Source: Cristatella mucedo
Lineage: Eukaryota > Bryozoa > Phylactolaemata > Cristatellidae
Length of the DNA stretch: 64,000 bases
Assembly (NCBI GenBank): GCA_009760855.2
Contig: WPIO01000063.1
Coordinates: 413,001-477,000 of the forward strand
Direction of reading: 5' to 3'
This document shows, in pieces, positions 46,786-59,672 of the stretch (the first letter of the stretch is position 1; every line of letters starts with the position of its first letter). The position numbers and the translations under genes were made by a program. The notes beneath the pieces are model-generated. The model did not search any database. It saw only the letters and a program-made list of their open reading frames with translations, and had not been told where the DNA came from.

Positions 46786-49700
46786 CGACACTAACGACAG
46801 ACACGCCTAGCAGCAGAGTTGTACACCAACCGCAAGCATCTGATTGCACGGGCTGATAGACCAGCAAGCAGTGAGTTACAAAAGTCGAGATGAGACGTCA
46901 CAAAGACATGGACCAATTTAAATCCTGTATCCTTGTCTGAACAAGCCCAAATTTGAACAATCTATGCAGCTGAAAGTAGGCAGAATAGATTGTGAACCTG
47001 ACGTGGTCGTGTATTGAAATGTCACTTTGGAAAAGGGCACCTAGATTACGTGTCAATTAACAGGATATATGCTGGTGGAGCCGATTTTGAGAGTCGGGCT
47101 TTGCAATTTCTGAGTAACACTAGGTTTGCCCCTAACTAGTACGTTGGTTTCATCATTCAAATTAAGAAACTTTGCTGCCTTCCTTGTGCCGATGTCATCA
47201 ATACCTAGACCAAGGGTGCACAGAGAATTCAATGTCCTCAATTGACTGTAAAGAAAAACTCACACAGATCTACCAAATGCTGTCAAAGGCAGGTGCGTAT
47301 TGAATTTTTGTAAATATCGCCAAGACTAGAATGTCGGGACTTCAGTCGGAAATGACTTCCAGGCTTTGGAAGGATAAGAAGCAAAGTCGTGGTCTTCGAA
47401 GGATTTAAGATTCGTCAGAGGTATACCTTAACGGTTTTTTTCCGAAAAGCTGGTAGCACGATGCCTAGCCTGCCAGGAGAGTTTTTTGATAGGTTGCCTG
47501 AAATCCAGGGAGCGAAAAACCTAACAGTGTTATCACGAAAACTTGAAGTCGACATGCTGATGACCGCGAGACAGTCCTGGCAAGATAGAAGTGGCCTGAA
47601 CTTAAGCAATGTTGCCTAGTTGAAACTAGGGAAACTTTACTGTGGAGCTGCTGTGGTTGTTTAGTGGTTGGTCACTTTGAAACAATCACCACCGAACCTC
47701 GGATTTCGGGCAGATCAACAGGAGATATGTTGGGAGAGCAGATTTTGAGCTTTAAATTATCCAATTTGTGCCTAGCACTTGATTCGCTAATAGCTAGGAT
47801 GAAAGTTTGATGGTTATTTAATTGGGGAAGGTAGTTTTATCATTATTTATTTGGAGAAGGTTTACTGCCATCCACGGGCAGATGTCGCTTACATACAGGA
47901 TGCTGACCCACAAGGCCCGCCACGGCTTGGCTCCTTCGTACCTAGCTGAACTGCTGCATCAGTTTCAGCCTGTTCGCGCCCTCAGGTCCTGCGTGGACAA
48001 TAAATTAGCTGTCCAATTCCTCCGCTTAAAGGCAGTTGGCGACAGAAGCGTCAGCTCTGCAGGTCCTAGACTGTGGAACTCGCTTCCACAATTCTTACGC
48101 AACGACATCTACTCTCCAACTGCCGACTATGGCACATCTTTTTCAGCGGTCCTGAACTGCTACTTCTATGCTACTCACTACCTCCACTGCTCTCCTAACT
48201 CTGCTATGCTTTCCACTTTCTCTTTGTTGCGTGAGTCGAAGTCTGTTGGCTACCGATTGCTTACCGAAAGCAGCTTAGGCTGTGAGTGCGCTATACAAAA
48301 CTCTCCTGCGTAACACCCACATGGTCTTTATGACTTTGTGGAGTTAATGACGGAGATACATTACATTACAAGGTAGTTGATAGAGTCTGTCGTGCCTCAG
48401 GGATCGGAGGTATCGAAGCGAACGTACAGCTGAGTTTGACCTGCATTGAACTGAATGCCCGGATCGTGTTTGACGATTACGTCGGCCAGAGGGAGAGTAT
48501 AAACTGTCAAGAGAGGAAGATCAATCGCAGAAAGTTATGTACCTATTACAGTAGCGGTTCCTCAAATAATCATTTTCAGTTCCCACTAATAGTTAGAAGT
48601 ACCCATTTGATTGCAGTGCAGTCGTATCACGGGCGAGACAGAAGGCTCTCGAGAAGGTCCTAATGATCATATACATAAAACTCGGCCGAAAGATGGAGCA
48701 ACACGAGAAGATAGACTGTACCTAAGTCTGCTTTTCTGAGAAGCTTGTTACACTACACCCTAAGTAGTAGTACTACACCCTAAGTAATGCTGGCTTTGTT
48801 GAGTGATTAGCTCAAACCCCCGACAAGTACGTGCTTGCTAGGTCTTTCTTTTCGATACAAAAATTTAGGGCGGTCTGCCACAGCTCTTACCAGTGTCTTC
48901 GGTGGAAACGCTTGAAGAGAGACGGGTGGAAGCTGCTTAGGTGCAATGCGTCTAGTGTTGCTTGGTTAGTGGCCTAACCACAGCCTTTTTGAAAGAAGCA
49001 GGGACGTTACTTGAGGTCAATGACATTGCTATCGTATTGGTCATGCATTTCAGCATTAGAATTATGCATCGTCCAGCCAGGGCAGTCGGTGCAGAGTCAA
49101 GAGACCCAGTAGTCTTCTTTGATTAGAAGATGAATTCCAGGATGAATTTACTCGTGTCTTCATAGAACGTACTCATTGAGGGGCTGCTCGGAATCAACGA
49201 AGAGGATTCATGTGGGGTCGTTAGTGAAGGACCGGAGTCAGGAGGGAATTCTGATACCTTAGGGATTGACTCTCGGTTATCGTTTATCTTGTTTAGAAAG
49301 TATGTAGAGAAGCGGTTAGCTAAGATTGCTCGGCCAGAAGCTAAACACTGAGCATTTGAAGAGGCGGTTTATCGTAAACATAACCAGCTTTAGACGCGAA
49401 ATCCGTGATTCAATATTAATTTATGGCCGCCATAATGAACTTACCTATGATTAATTGATATGATTTAAAGTAGTCTTCGAATGCATGTCTACGTACAAGT
49501 AGTCCCGATGTTTTTATGCTTTATCGAGCTTATTGTTTGTAGCCCTAGCTATTTTAATGTCGGTGGTAAACTACAGGCCTTCCGGGCGAGGGCATACAGT
49601 GTGCTTAGTAGTAGGTGCAAGCTTGTCAATCACGCCAACTGGTGTCGCTTTGTACCATTCTACCAACGAGGACCGTTCGGAAGGGAGATGGTGCAGCGGA

Positions 49701-52700
49701 GGTGAAGAATATATTCTCGTCGGGACAGCGTCGAAGTGAAGACTCTTAAGGTATTAGCGAACAGTACGTGACTTTAGATGCAGAGGAAGGCACACTGTAT
49801 AAAAAGACAGAGATCTGCATGTCATAAGATGCACAGAATTAGGTAAACATTCGTGACTGCAGGGTACAGTTATAAATAACAAGTGGTCGAGTGTGTGACC
49901 GTGGATTTGAGTCAGGTCTCGAACATGAGCCTCAAGAGAAGGGGAAGCAGACAGTGCACAAAATTAGGCGTTTATGTCACCAGATACGTCATCAAAATGA
50001 ATTTCAAAATCAACTATGACGGGGAAAGATCGAGCACAGAATCGACATGAAATGGGAGAATTGTGATATCAAGAAGTTTGCGATATCTGGGGGCCATAGA
50101 TCAGTGCCACTGTTGACAGCTTGTTCTCGGATGAATGCCAAACAAGAGATTCGAAAGACTGCTTTGCAGTGACTTTAAATGGTTTAAACTTGAGGGCTGA
50201 ACATGCGACAACGGCAACTCCGCTGTAAGGCTTGATTGATCGAGAAGTAAGAAAGAAGAAAATCCTGCATGCCTTTTGTCAGATATATTTAGGCTGTTAG
50301 TCGATTTCAGCCAGGTCTCGGTTAAGGCAAACTGATGTAGGCCGCCAGTAGTTGTCATGTATTATTTGGGATTTATTTCGCATTCAGGGAGAATTTCAGA
50401 GACAAGCATTAAGCTGGGCCTCCGAGATCGTAGCAGGTCTGTGGACAACTAAATTTGAGTAATTAGCCGCTGCAGTTGAGCGAGATCTCCTAGGGCGGAT
50501 CGAACCGATGCTGTTCATAGCAAACGTATGTGGTTTCCAGCGAGGCCCTTTTCGGAAGCTTTTTTCGGACGCCACTGGGGATCCGGGGCGGCTGCGTCTT
50601 GTTAATCATCAATTATGCGACCCTAGCACCAGCGATCGCATCTAGGAATGCATTTGAACCGCCATTGCTCAACAGTAATATGCAGGCTCGATAATAACCA
50701 AGAGGCTGATTACAAATAGTCGGCGAAAATAAACCCCGAGATAGAGTGGTTGGGTAAGTCGGGTTCAGCCGAGACTACGCCCTAAGCAGTAAGCCTCTGG
50801 ATAGACAGAGGCATGCTTTATCCCATCCGCTACGGTAAAACTATAGTCGACTGTTCTTTAAACTGGTTGGAGATATATTGATTGCTTTATAAAATTTTGC
50901 GTGAACTTGGATTTACGGAAGATATTTCGAAACGGGCAAGAAACTCTAGTTGCCTCAGTTGTCGGCCGATGAGAAAACCCGGATCTTGGTCGGGGCAAAC
51001 ATGTATCCCCTCGGCAAAACTACTGTGGCAATCGATCTCTCTAAAATAAATTTCAGTCTGCATTTTGAGTTATCCGTTTCTAGGAAACACTGCTGCATAG
51101 GCTTTGCAGTGGTCTTTTCGAACGTGCTGATTAGGTGAGAGCAAATTAGCTGACACTCGAAGATCGATCAGCAGCACTTGATGGCCTTGATCACCATAGC
51201 CTAAGACAGCTCCCACCATACCTCTATGTACCACTATTGCAGTTCTAAGGTGATAGCCGTAAAGGCTCTTCTGTCGCAATATAAAATAGGCTATCAAATC
51301 ATCAAGTATTTTCCAAGGTAAAAAAAAATGCTACGTTCGCAAGAGATGTAAAGTAATAACAATAATAATAATGCATTTGATATAGCGCCCTCAAATAACT
51401 CTATTTCTTTCTAGACACTTTACATGTGCTGCTAACGATGCACGATTGAATGGTTAGTTGTAGCATGTTCAATAAACAAGAAGAAGAATATGGTTACTGG
51501 TGACGGGCACAGGGTCAGCATGCAAGTTTGGTTAGTGGTAGCATGCACTACATCAGCACACATAAACTGACCATGAACGAATCACAGAGATCCACTAAAT
51601 ACTGGGATACAAATATGCGTTTTTAGTTTCTTTATCAATAAGGACAAGTCAGCAGATTTCCGACAAAAGTCGCGAGTGAGTTCTAGGCATTGGGAACGAA
51701 CGAACTAAAGGCAAGGTCTTCAAATAATTTGATATTTGTACGAGGTGTAGGTAAACAGTTAGATTCCGAAAACGGGTGTGACGATGTTCAGCTTCTGGGC
51801 GAGCAAACCTGAATGACAGGCTGGAGCCAAACAATGAACCGGGCCTTAAAGTGAGTAACAAAATCAAAAAGTCGATGCATTGCTTGACTTAGAGCCAGTG
51901 CAGGTCGCTGAGAGGCGGTGTGATGTGGCAACTGGGACGTTTACGACAGACAAGCCTAGCTACAGAGTTTTGCACCAGCTGCAAGCACCTTAGTGCACAG
52001 CCCGGTAAGGAGGAAATTCGGGAGGGGTAGGGAGTTATGCCCCACCCATATAGGAGTTGTGTCCCTAAAAGCACATTTATTGACAGGTCCCGAATACTAA
52101 TTGACCGACCGACACGGGAATTGGCATAAAAAATAAGGGCGACATGATCTTTTGATGCCACAACAGTGCGGCTTTGACCTCCTGATGACCTGCAAAAGTC
52201 GCACTCAATCTTTCAGTTCGATATATCCCTTTGATATAATCTAACAGATTCATCCCTGTGCATTATAGAAATATGTCAAACCTCTCAAAAGATGCGGAAC
52301 ACTTTTTTCTACCCTCTGATGAATTTAAAGAGTAAATTAAACATTGTGTGACATTTACAATAAATAACATTAATCAGGGAAGAGTCGATCTCGTGACGTG
52401 AAAGGACAGCAGAGCTAAATGCACTTGACATACAACCAAACTTGCGAAATACAGGAGTAGAAATAGTCATCCAGAGCATATATTACAAATTTTAAGTCAA
52501 TGTGGCCATAGATGGCCAAGTTGTAGCATCTCAAAGGTGCAAAGCGTAAATGTTCAGGAAGAACAGTCAAAGTTGCTAGCTTATAGCTCAACCAGCTGGC
52601 AGCACATACTTGAATGTCGAAAACCACATGACCGTCATAAATTGTTGCCAATATATATTTCTGGAAGATCATAAATTTCACACAATCACACAAGCCTTCA

Positions 52701-53292
52701 GATCAAGTTTATCGGATCACTACTATCGGAGATATGACATAAGCATGGCAGCGAAGGTAGGCACAATAGCTCTCATACCGAAGGCAGTTAAATCATGTAG
52801 GTAGTCAAACCACTCGTGCGTCTGACCAGCGATCGCCAATAAAAATCTCAAGCTATAGACGGCATTCATGAAAATTCATAATCTCCTCAATTACCTTTAA
52901 ACAGAATTGACTTAACATTTGAAGACTGATTCCAAGCGAACGACTGGCTAGCACCATCAAAGTCACCACTCTGACCGGCCCCCGGACAGGGTTGCCTCGT
53001 GGATTACGGTTGCACCAGGAACCGGATCAACAGTCCCTTTGTTTCAGTATGTGCAGAGGTGGACTAGTTAGGGCGACACCGGCAGCAGTAAATGCTCAAT
53101 ACATTATCCCTAATGGCTGTCTACTTGCCGAACAGTAATCAATTCCGGTTTCTAAACCGATGTAAACATATCAATGTAAATATGTTTCTGCCAAGTAAAT
53201 ATGGAGTGGGCCTTGAAATGAATTATACAGCCGGTTGCTATGGGCTGGATGGGGAAGCAGAGGAGAAACTAGGCCCCGGCCGATACGGTTTA
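46786..53292 (+). repeat. Diverged partial copy of the tandem unit (middle part)
   Basis: From GACTGCGACACTAACGACAG to GCCCCGGCCGATACGG this matches 12107-18131 collinearly, with roughly ten per cent divergence. It differs also by a 470-base LINE insertion. It contains the same antisense LINE B remnants (for example an endonuclease frame at 50358-50101 and a LINE tail at 51352-51430) but neither the peptide gene nor the gypsy part. It is an older duplication than the three near-identical units. Confidence 0.88.
47901..48370 (+). mobile_element. LINE (family A) 3' insertion within the diverged copy
   Basis: A clean insertion relative to 13225 of unit 1. It encodes 'LTHKARHGLAPSYLAELLHQFQ', 'LRSCVDNKLAVQFLRLK', 'PRLWNSLPQFLRNDIYSPTADYG' and onward to the stop, then the 3' region ending ACATTACATTAC. 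The frame is open from 47904 to 48313, so this is one of the youngest family A insertions here. Confidence 0.85.
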
Positions 53293-53689
53293 CTCTTTTA
53301 CGATCTTGTTATACTACCAATCGGACGTTCAATCTCGAAGGGACATGTCAGTTTTCTTAGATCTAACTTATTTTTGGTAGTTTGAAGTAATGTTCTTTGG
53401 GTCCGTTTAGGGCTGAGTACTTGTATTTACAAAGTTCACCTCGAACGCTCGGTTCGGGAGGTTGAGCTTTTCAAAAAACATTCTGTTGAGCTCGACGTAC
53501 TATTTCCGATTTAATTACTTCTGCAAAATATGTTTATTTACCATTTTCTGATTATCTCTTAACCAACACAATGTGGAATTGCATTTATAACTAGTTTGTC
53601 TTTTAACAGGCAAAATTAAAAAAAATGAAATTGATGTTTATTTCGCTTAATTTACCCCATAAACCAAATAGCAGTATGTTAAGAGTCAA

Positions 53690-54160
53690 GACGGGATGTC
53701 ACAAATGTAAGGACAAATTTAGACGTGGTACCCTGTCTAAACAAGCCCGAATTTTATCAATGTTATGTAGCTGAAAGTAGGCAGAATTGAGTGTGGAGCT
53801 GATATTGTCGTCTAATAAAAGGTCACTTCGGAACGCGACACCTAGATTTCGTGCAGATTCAACAGGAGATATGCTGGCAGAGCCAATTTTGAGCATTAGC
53901 TTTTTCAGTTTCTGAATCACATTTTATTTTTCCGTAACTAGTAAGTTGCTTATATCATTATTCAATGTAAGTAAGTTTTCTGGTATTCATTTGTGGATGT
54001 GATTCATACATGCAGCGATAGAGTTGAGAAAAATCGAGGTGCTCAAAGGCTGGGAGGGATCACAGCTATGATGCAATCGAGTGTCATTCGCATACAAGTG
54101 TAAGCCTAGATTGTGCCTGGCAATCACACCGGCAAGAGGGAGAGTATAAATCGTTAAAAT
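53690..54160 (-). mobile_element. LINE polymerase fragment
   Basis: The minus strand carries 'LPLAGVIARHNLGLHLYANDTRLHHS' near 54150-54065 (YADD changed to YAND). It then has 'SARNLGVAFRSDLLLDDNISSTLNSAYFQLHNIDKIRACLDR' across 53870-53715, here quoted only to mark the family; it is a family B remnant. The 400 bases before it (53293-53690) show no gene. Confidence 0.75.
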
Positions 54161-54349
54161 ATGAATATGTAAACGGCTGTCGATTACCTAGCACTTCCTG
54201 GAATATTCATTACCTTGGGTTCCATTTTAGGTCTGCTCATTTTTTTAAATACTCCACCTCCGGCTGATGTCATCCTCAAAGCGTTCTGGCTTTTTCTTTA
54301 ACTCCTCTGATCTTCTAACTTTTGCTCGTTATCAACACGGAAAATTCTG

Positions 54350-54452
54350 TAATCACCAGGTGCATGTGTAAGCTTCTAATTAAATGTCGTCACCTCAGGG
54401 GACGTTGTAGCGTGCGTCGATATTGAGTTCAAGGCTTTTGGAGCATAAGAAC
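54350..54452 (-). repeat. LINE 3' fragment
   Basis: Short antisense match to the family B 3' region (AAGCTTCTAATTAAATGTCGTC, then GGACGTTGTAGCGTGCGTCG). Confidence 0.55.
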
Positions 54453-55131
54453 CAAGAAAGTATCTCAGCTAGGGAACTGTAGTGGCAGCCGAACTCTGTA
54501 TTCGGCTCCGCTGGGCTCGATTGCTTTCCCACGCAACTTCGCGCTTAACACGAGAGCATCTAAAAATATCGTACGCCGTCGTGCTGCAATGCGTAACTCA
54601 TAAGTTCGCACTCAAAATTACGTAATACCAAGTGTAAGTCCATTTAAGCCCTGCTATGTTATGCGGCGCCACGAGACGAGCGATATGCACGTGCGTGACG
54701 CCAGTATAACGGCCAAAGGAGGTAAAAGGCACAGCAAGCATGTAGCAGAAATGCATTACCAAGACCCACTTCAAGCTGCCTTTCTTTTCATCACACCTGA
54801 TACCGCTGGCTACCCAGGCAACCTCTTGGCTCGAGGAATTAGTGAAACAACTCACCGACAAGGGAAAAAGCGAGCTCGTCTCTCACACTTGGAAAGGCTA
54901 TCTGAATCGTACACGTAGCTAAACTGACATCTCCGGTCAACGGTTTACTCTTGTACGTGTGGTCTTACGGCGCCCTGTCGCGGGTTTACGGTTTAATGAG
55001 TTCATGATTTATTGAGAGTTATAGGTTATGAGTTTATGTTTTATGTGAGTCGCGACCTGAAGAGAAGGTAGTAGTAGGAGTGCGGGTGCAGGAGAGAAAG
55101 GTTGTGAACCAACGCAGTGCGAGCCAATATA

Positions 55132-55980
55132 CAGCGGTACCTTGGCTTGTGAGCTTAATTCGTCCCGCGACTGAGCTCGTAACTAAAACTAATCGCATGT
55201 CAAATCAATTTTTCACATTGAAATGAATTGAAAATTCGTTCCTGGCCAATGCAAAAATATTGCGATTTTTGTCACGTGCTTTCAACTTAAAAATCTACTT
55301 ATAAATAAGGAATCTTGTCAAAGAGCAAAATAATGTACTGAAATATAACAGGATTTTAAAATTTTATATAGTGCAGCATTAACTCGAAGATCAGACGGGT
55401 TGAAGATGTTAAAGGAGTTGGGGGAGAAAGGCTGAAACGATAACCTGAACCATATTCACCGATTGTTATCAGTTAGGCGAAGTACTTTAACATGATGGCA
55501 CTGCCTAAGTAAAGTGCTGTAAGTACTTAGTTGTTCCTACCGCAGTCTGATTCAACACGCCGGAGTCGGGTGATCTTGTTTGTTCAAGCATCACGATGGC
55601 TGGCTTGTGTACGTCCGGGTGCAAACTACAGGCCAACGCTTCTTCACACCGGGTCTTCGGGCAGGTTCTCACTGGGGAACGTCTTTCACTGCCCTGCTCT
55701 TACTGGGCTGATTGATCGCAAGGACTTCCTCCCTATACCGTCTTGCTTGCCTCGCTTACACACACACTGGCGCTCCTATACATGAAAGCAAATCCGTTGC
55801 AACCACTTAAAACTAACGAGTGTATCTCAGTCAGTAACTCCACAAAGTCATAAAGACCATGTGGGTTTTACTCAGGAGAGTTTTGTGCAGCGCACTCACA
55901 GCCTAAGCGGCTTTTGGTACGCATTCAGAGAAAAGAGTGTGGCTCGTAAGTCGGGACACTCGTAATTTAAGGCACCGCAG
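55132..55980. mobile_element. MITE, inverted-repeat copy, disrupted
   Basis: Same element as 38515-39393 in the opposite orientation. The left end is CAGCGGTACCTTGGCTTG after TA; the right end is degraded (TTTAAGGCACCGCAG). A family A LINE 3' fragment (about 55810-55927, minus strand) is inserted in it. The flanks are homologous to those of the other copy, so both descend from one insertion. Confidence 0.7.
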
Positions 55981-56459
55981 CACATAGTTGTTCTTGGACA
56001 TTCCGTGTTTCCGTACCGTCGCTTGCTTGCTTTTGCGTGCACGTTAAACCACAGTATGTTTGCCTTGGCGCAAGTCGTTAATCCGATTCACTGACATTGG
56101 AGCTGCAGGAAAATATTAAATGAATCTGGCTAAGATCATTCAATGATGCACGCGAAAGCAGCCTATATGACTTGAAGATTTAAAAACTGGGTTATTACGG
56201 CAGCATTGCTTGCACTATTTTATATCCTCATGGAAGTTGCGTACATGTTATCAATGGTTTGTAATTTACACTCGATACATCAAGGCAGCCAAACTGAACA
56301 GTACTAATTTCGGAGCTTGGCGTTATTAGGGTCACCTTACGTTGATGCTAATTTTCTCTCACTGCACTGTCCGATTATTTTTCCAGTATTGGTAGAAGGC
56401 ATTATCAATTACACTACGTGACACAATTTCAACTTGGTTTTAGTATGCTCTATCTTACT

Positions 56460-57700
56460 TAATGCAATGCATCTCTGCATGTAAGTCCACAAAGCCGCAA
56501 CGCCTACGTATTTGTTATGCGGGGAAGATTTATATTGCACACTGAAAGCCGAGGCTGCTTCGGTACGCATTTGCTTGCCAACAAACTTAATTTCACATAA
56601 CAAAGAAAAAGTGAAAAGCAGAGCCGAGTCACGAGGTTAGTGCGGGTAGTGAGCAGCGTGGAAGTAGCAGATCAGGACGGAAGGGAAGGATGAGCCATAG
56701 TCGGCAGCAGGAGAGTAGATGTCGTTGCTTAATAATTGTGGAAGTGAGTTCCACAGGCTAGGACCGGCTGTGCGAAGGCTTCAGTCGCCGACGGTATTTA
56801 ATAGGACAAATAGAGCACCTTATTCATTGTAGATACGGGATCCTGAGTGCACGGACGGAAGGAGGCTCAAACTGTTGCTTCAGTTCAGCTAGGAATGATG
56901 GAGCCAGGACGTGACGGGCCAGCACGGGTCAGCGAAAAGAACTTTGCACTGTATCCGTACGTACGCCAGCAACCATTCAAACTCTCTTCCAGCAAAGAAG
57001 ACACGGGGTCAAATCTCCTGATTTTTAAACTAACCATGCATCCATGTTCATCACCAGCTGCAGGGGGATACTGGCTTTTTCCGTAGCCTAGCCAAAAAAT
57101 AATTACAACAATCTAGCCGAGACGGAAATAATAATAATAATAATGCATTTATAGAGCGTGGTCAGAGGAATAAATCTTTTCCTAGGTACTTGAAATTTGC
57201 TGTAAAGGAATCACGGTCGAATGAGCAAGTTAAATGTTTTGCAAGCCACCGTGAAAGACTTTTCCTAGTCTTACATAGGGACGTGAGGGGTGGCTAGCTC
57301 GAAGACGACGCCTAAATTTTGAGCGAACGACGACGGTCCTGCTACAGCACTTCCTATTTGAATCGCAAAGTCTTCTAATCCAGCAATGAAGTTAGGGTTT
57401 TATGTGAGTATCAGTTTCTTTTTTATCCGTGTTTAGTTTAAGGAATATTAACGACATCCAGGATCGAATGTCTGCAAGGCAAGCATTCAGCTTATCAGTC
57501 GCCGCCGAGTTCCCGATGGTTATGACAGATACAACTGAGTATGCTTGGCATAATCATGAAAGCCTCTTCCATGGTCGCGAATCACTTTTTTCAGAAGTTG
57601 AGTACAAGCAGAGAATGACAAAGGATATCAGACAGACCTTGTGGTACTCCAAAGGTGACTGTTCTGGTGGATGAGACCTTACCCCACAGTACAAGGATTG
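56460..57700 (-). mobile_element. LINE (family A) decayed copy in right arm
   Basis: The 3' region begins at 56460 (GCAATGCATCTCTGCATG). The minus strand upstream includes 'LWNSLPQLLSNDIYSPAADYG' (about 56750-56690), a nested LINE tail at 57125-57200, and a palm remnant with 'FGVPQG' near 57650. It corresponds to the split element 19740-20725 plus 37648-38036. Confidence 0.75.
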
Positions 57701-58155
57701 AAACAGTAGGAAAAGTAGGTTGTGAAACCTGCCTGGCACCTTTCCATATCTTGACTGCTAGAGCGATCATTGTTCTCAATCATCCAAGTAGGATATCGTG
57801 ATTACGAAAAGATCATTATTGCCGTAAAAATAAAATTATTAGATCAGTCAATGACATACATGGTTTAAGATTGTAATATCAACATGTTGCATACACATGT
57901 ATTGAGGACTAGAATATGCCTATAACCAATCATGGAAGTAACCTACTTTGAACAAGGGCACAGGGTGCCTGCTGACCCAGGTTATGCTCCTGTAGTAGTA
58001 CCGGGAAATCCAACAGTTTCATCATAATTAAACAAAATCTTAATGGGAGGAAAGTATTACGATGACGTAAGCCCTACGGATTTTCTTTAAGTTCGTCGCT
58101 GTCACAGTCTCCCGGCTTACATTGAGTTCCATGTGTGACAATAATAGTTGTACTA

Positions 58156-58749
58156 ATACTCTACAGCAATGATGAGTTTCAGAAAACGGAGGATGATTTG
58201 ACAATTTGGATATGTAACCACAATATGTACTTTCATAGTGGGTACGTAACATGGAAATGCTAAATATTCGCAGGAATGTGAACCTTCAAGGGGCTGTTTA
58301 CAGGGTAGTGCTCTGGTTCGGCACAAGGTCAAGGTGCTAGCCTTTAATCAGAGAGTATTTGTGGCTTGCATGTATACATTTCCATGGTAGCGATTAAGAT
58401 CTCACAGGTCGATAGACAAATAAACAACGTATAATGCAATCCAACTAATTCGTTCTGGGCAAACCAAGTATGACTCACAAATCAGAAAACTTAGCCCTAC
58501 AAATCGACACAGCAAGCAAATCTCCTGTAGCATCGGCTTGAATAATGGACGTGCAGTTCCAAAATGACCTACCGCGAAGTGACCACTTCAGTTCCACACT
58601 CACGCCTGCCTGCTTTAGGCTAGGTAACATCGCGAAGGTGACCTAATTTGAAAGGGACACTACATCCGCTTTGGTCAATGCATTTGCGACTTCGCAGCTT
58701 GACCTTTCTAATAAACCACTCGTAGATTTTATATGCCTTTAAAATGAAG
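58156..58749. other. No gene recognised
   Basis: No recognisable frame, RNA gene or repeat apart from scattered AT-rich sequence. Confidence 0.45.
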
Positions 58750-59672
58750 TGCTTACAGTTGCTGTAAAGCTCGGCCACTAGGCTTGTCTGTCGCGAACGT
58801 CCCACTTTTGCTACAGTATACCTCTTCTCTATTGCTCTATCAACGACTTGCCGTGGCTTGCAATCAAGCAGTGTATCGACCGCAAGATTTCGTCACTCAC
58901 TTTTACTCTATTTTATTGCGTTGCTCCCATTTGCCTATTGTCAACTGCTTCAAAAATCATGCTTGGCATTATACCCACTACTTTTCTGCCTCAAGTCTTG
59001 TAGCTGTGTCTCCAATCGACCTCAAAATTCTTTGGAGACAGCGAAACCCTGGAAATCACACCCGACTAGTATCGGGACATCCCTTATTAGAAGAAATATA
59101 AAAAGAAATCTGAAAAATTACCTTTCCACCTTTTCATTCGCTGAGTACTTAATAAATGTCCGTTGTGTATGTCTGCATACAGACGCCATGTAAGTTATCC
59201 TCAATCAATTGACCTGCTTCCTTTACACCGTATCTAAAGTGCCTAGAGCAATAAGCAGTTCTCTTTTGGTGATATACGATTGTGTTTCGTCATGATTATA
59301 TTTAGTTGCAGGTACGTATGCAGGATAGCTTGTTTAGCGAAAAAGTGTAAGTAGACATTGACTGCAACCGGTCTTCCAATGAGACGCTTTTCTGAAGAGC
59401 TCTTTTAAGTCCGGTAGGCTATCAGTTTGCATATTTATTGCCACTGACAAAAATATAACAAGGAAATAATGCCTAGTCAATGTCGTGAGCTCCACCAGGG
59501 CCACTCAAGTCAAGTCGGCGATCTCAATTCCTGAATGAAATCGTCAAGGAGAAGCAGATATGTATTAAGGTTCTTTTTCTGTGCAGCAATTGTCAAGCGC
59601 CTAGAAAGTGATCGAGTTCTCTAAGGGCGCTCTATCAAATTTATTATTAATATTATTTGTCATGCTGCAACC
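58750..59672 (+). mobile_element. LINE 3' part with tail (sense)
   Basis: The plus strand from 58757 includes a degraded 'ARLVCRTSHF', a 'DLPWLAIKQCIDRKISSLT' segment (from 58843), and a C-terminal 'IKRNLKNYLSTFSF' (59100-59145). The conserved tail AAGCGCCTAGA...TAAGGGCGCTCTATCAAA and an ATT run end at about 59660. The fragment is 5'-truncated with many stops. Confidence 0.7.

Larger units (their letters stand above)
54455..58155 (-). repeat. Right arm of large inverted repeat
   Basis: The reverse complement matches 37717-39995 and, continuing outward, 19345-20725 of unit 1. That is the order expected of the undivided ancestral segment: gypsy edge, family A LINE, MITE region. The nested LINE tail at 57125-57200 matches the one at 20296-20372, so that insertion is older than the inverted duplication. 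Confidence 0.83.
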
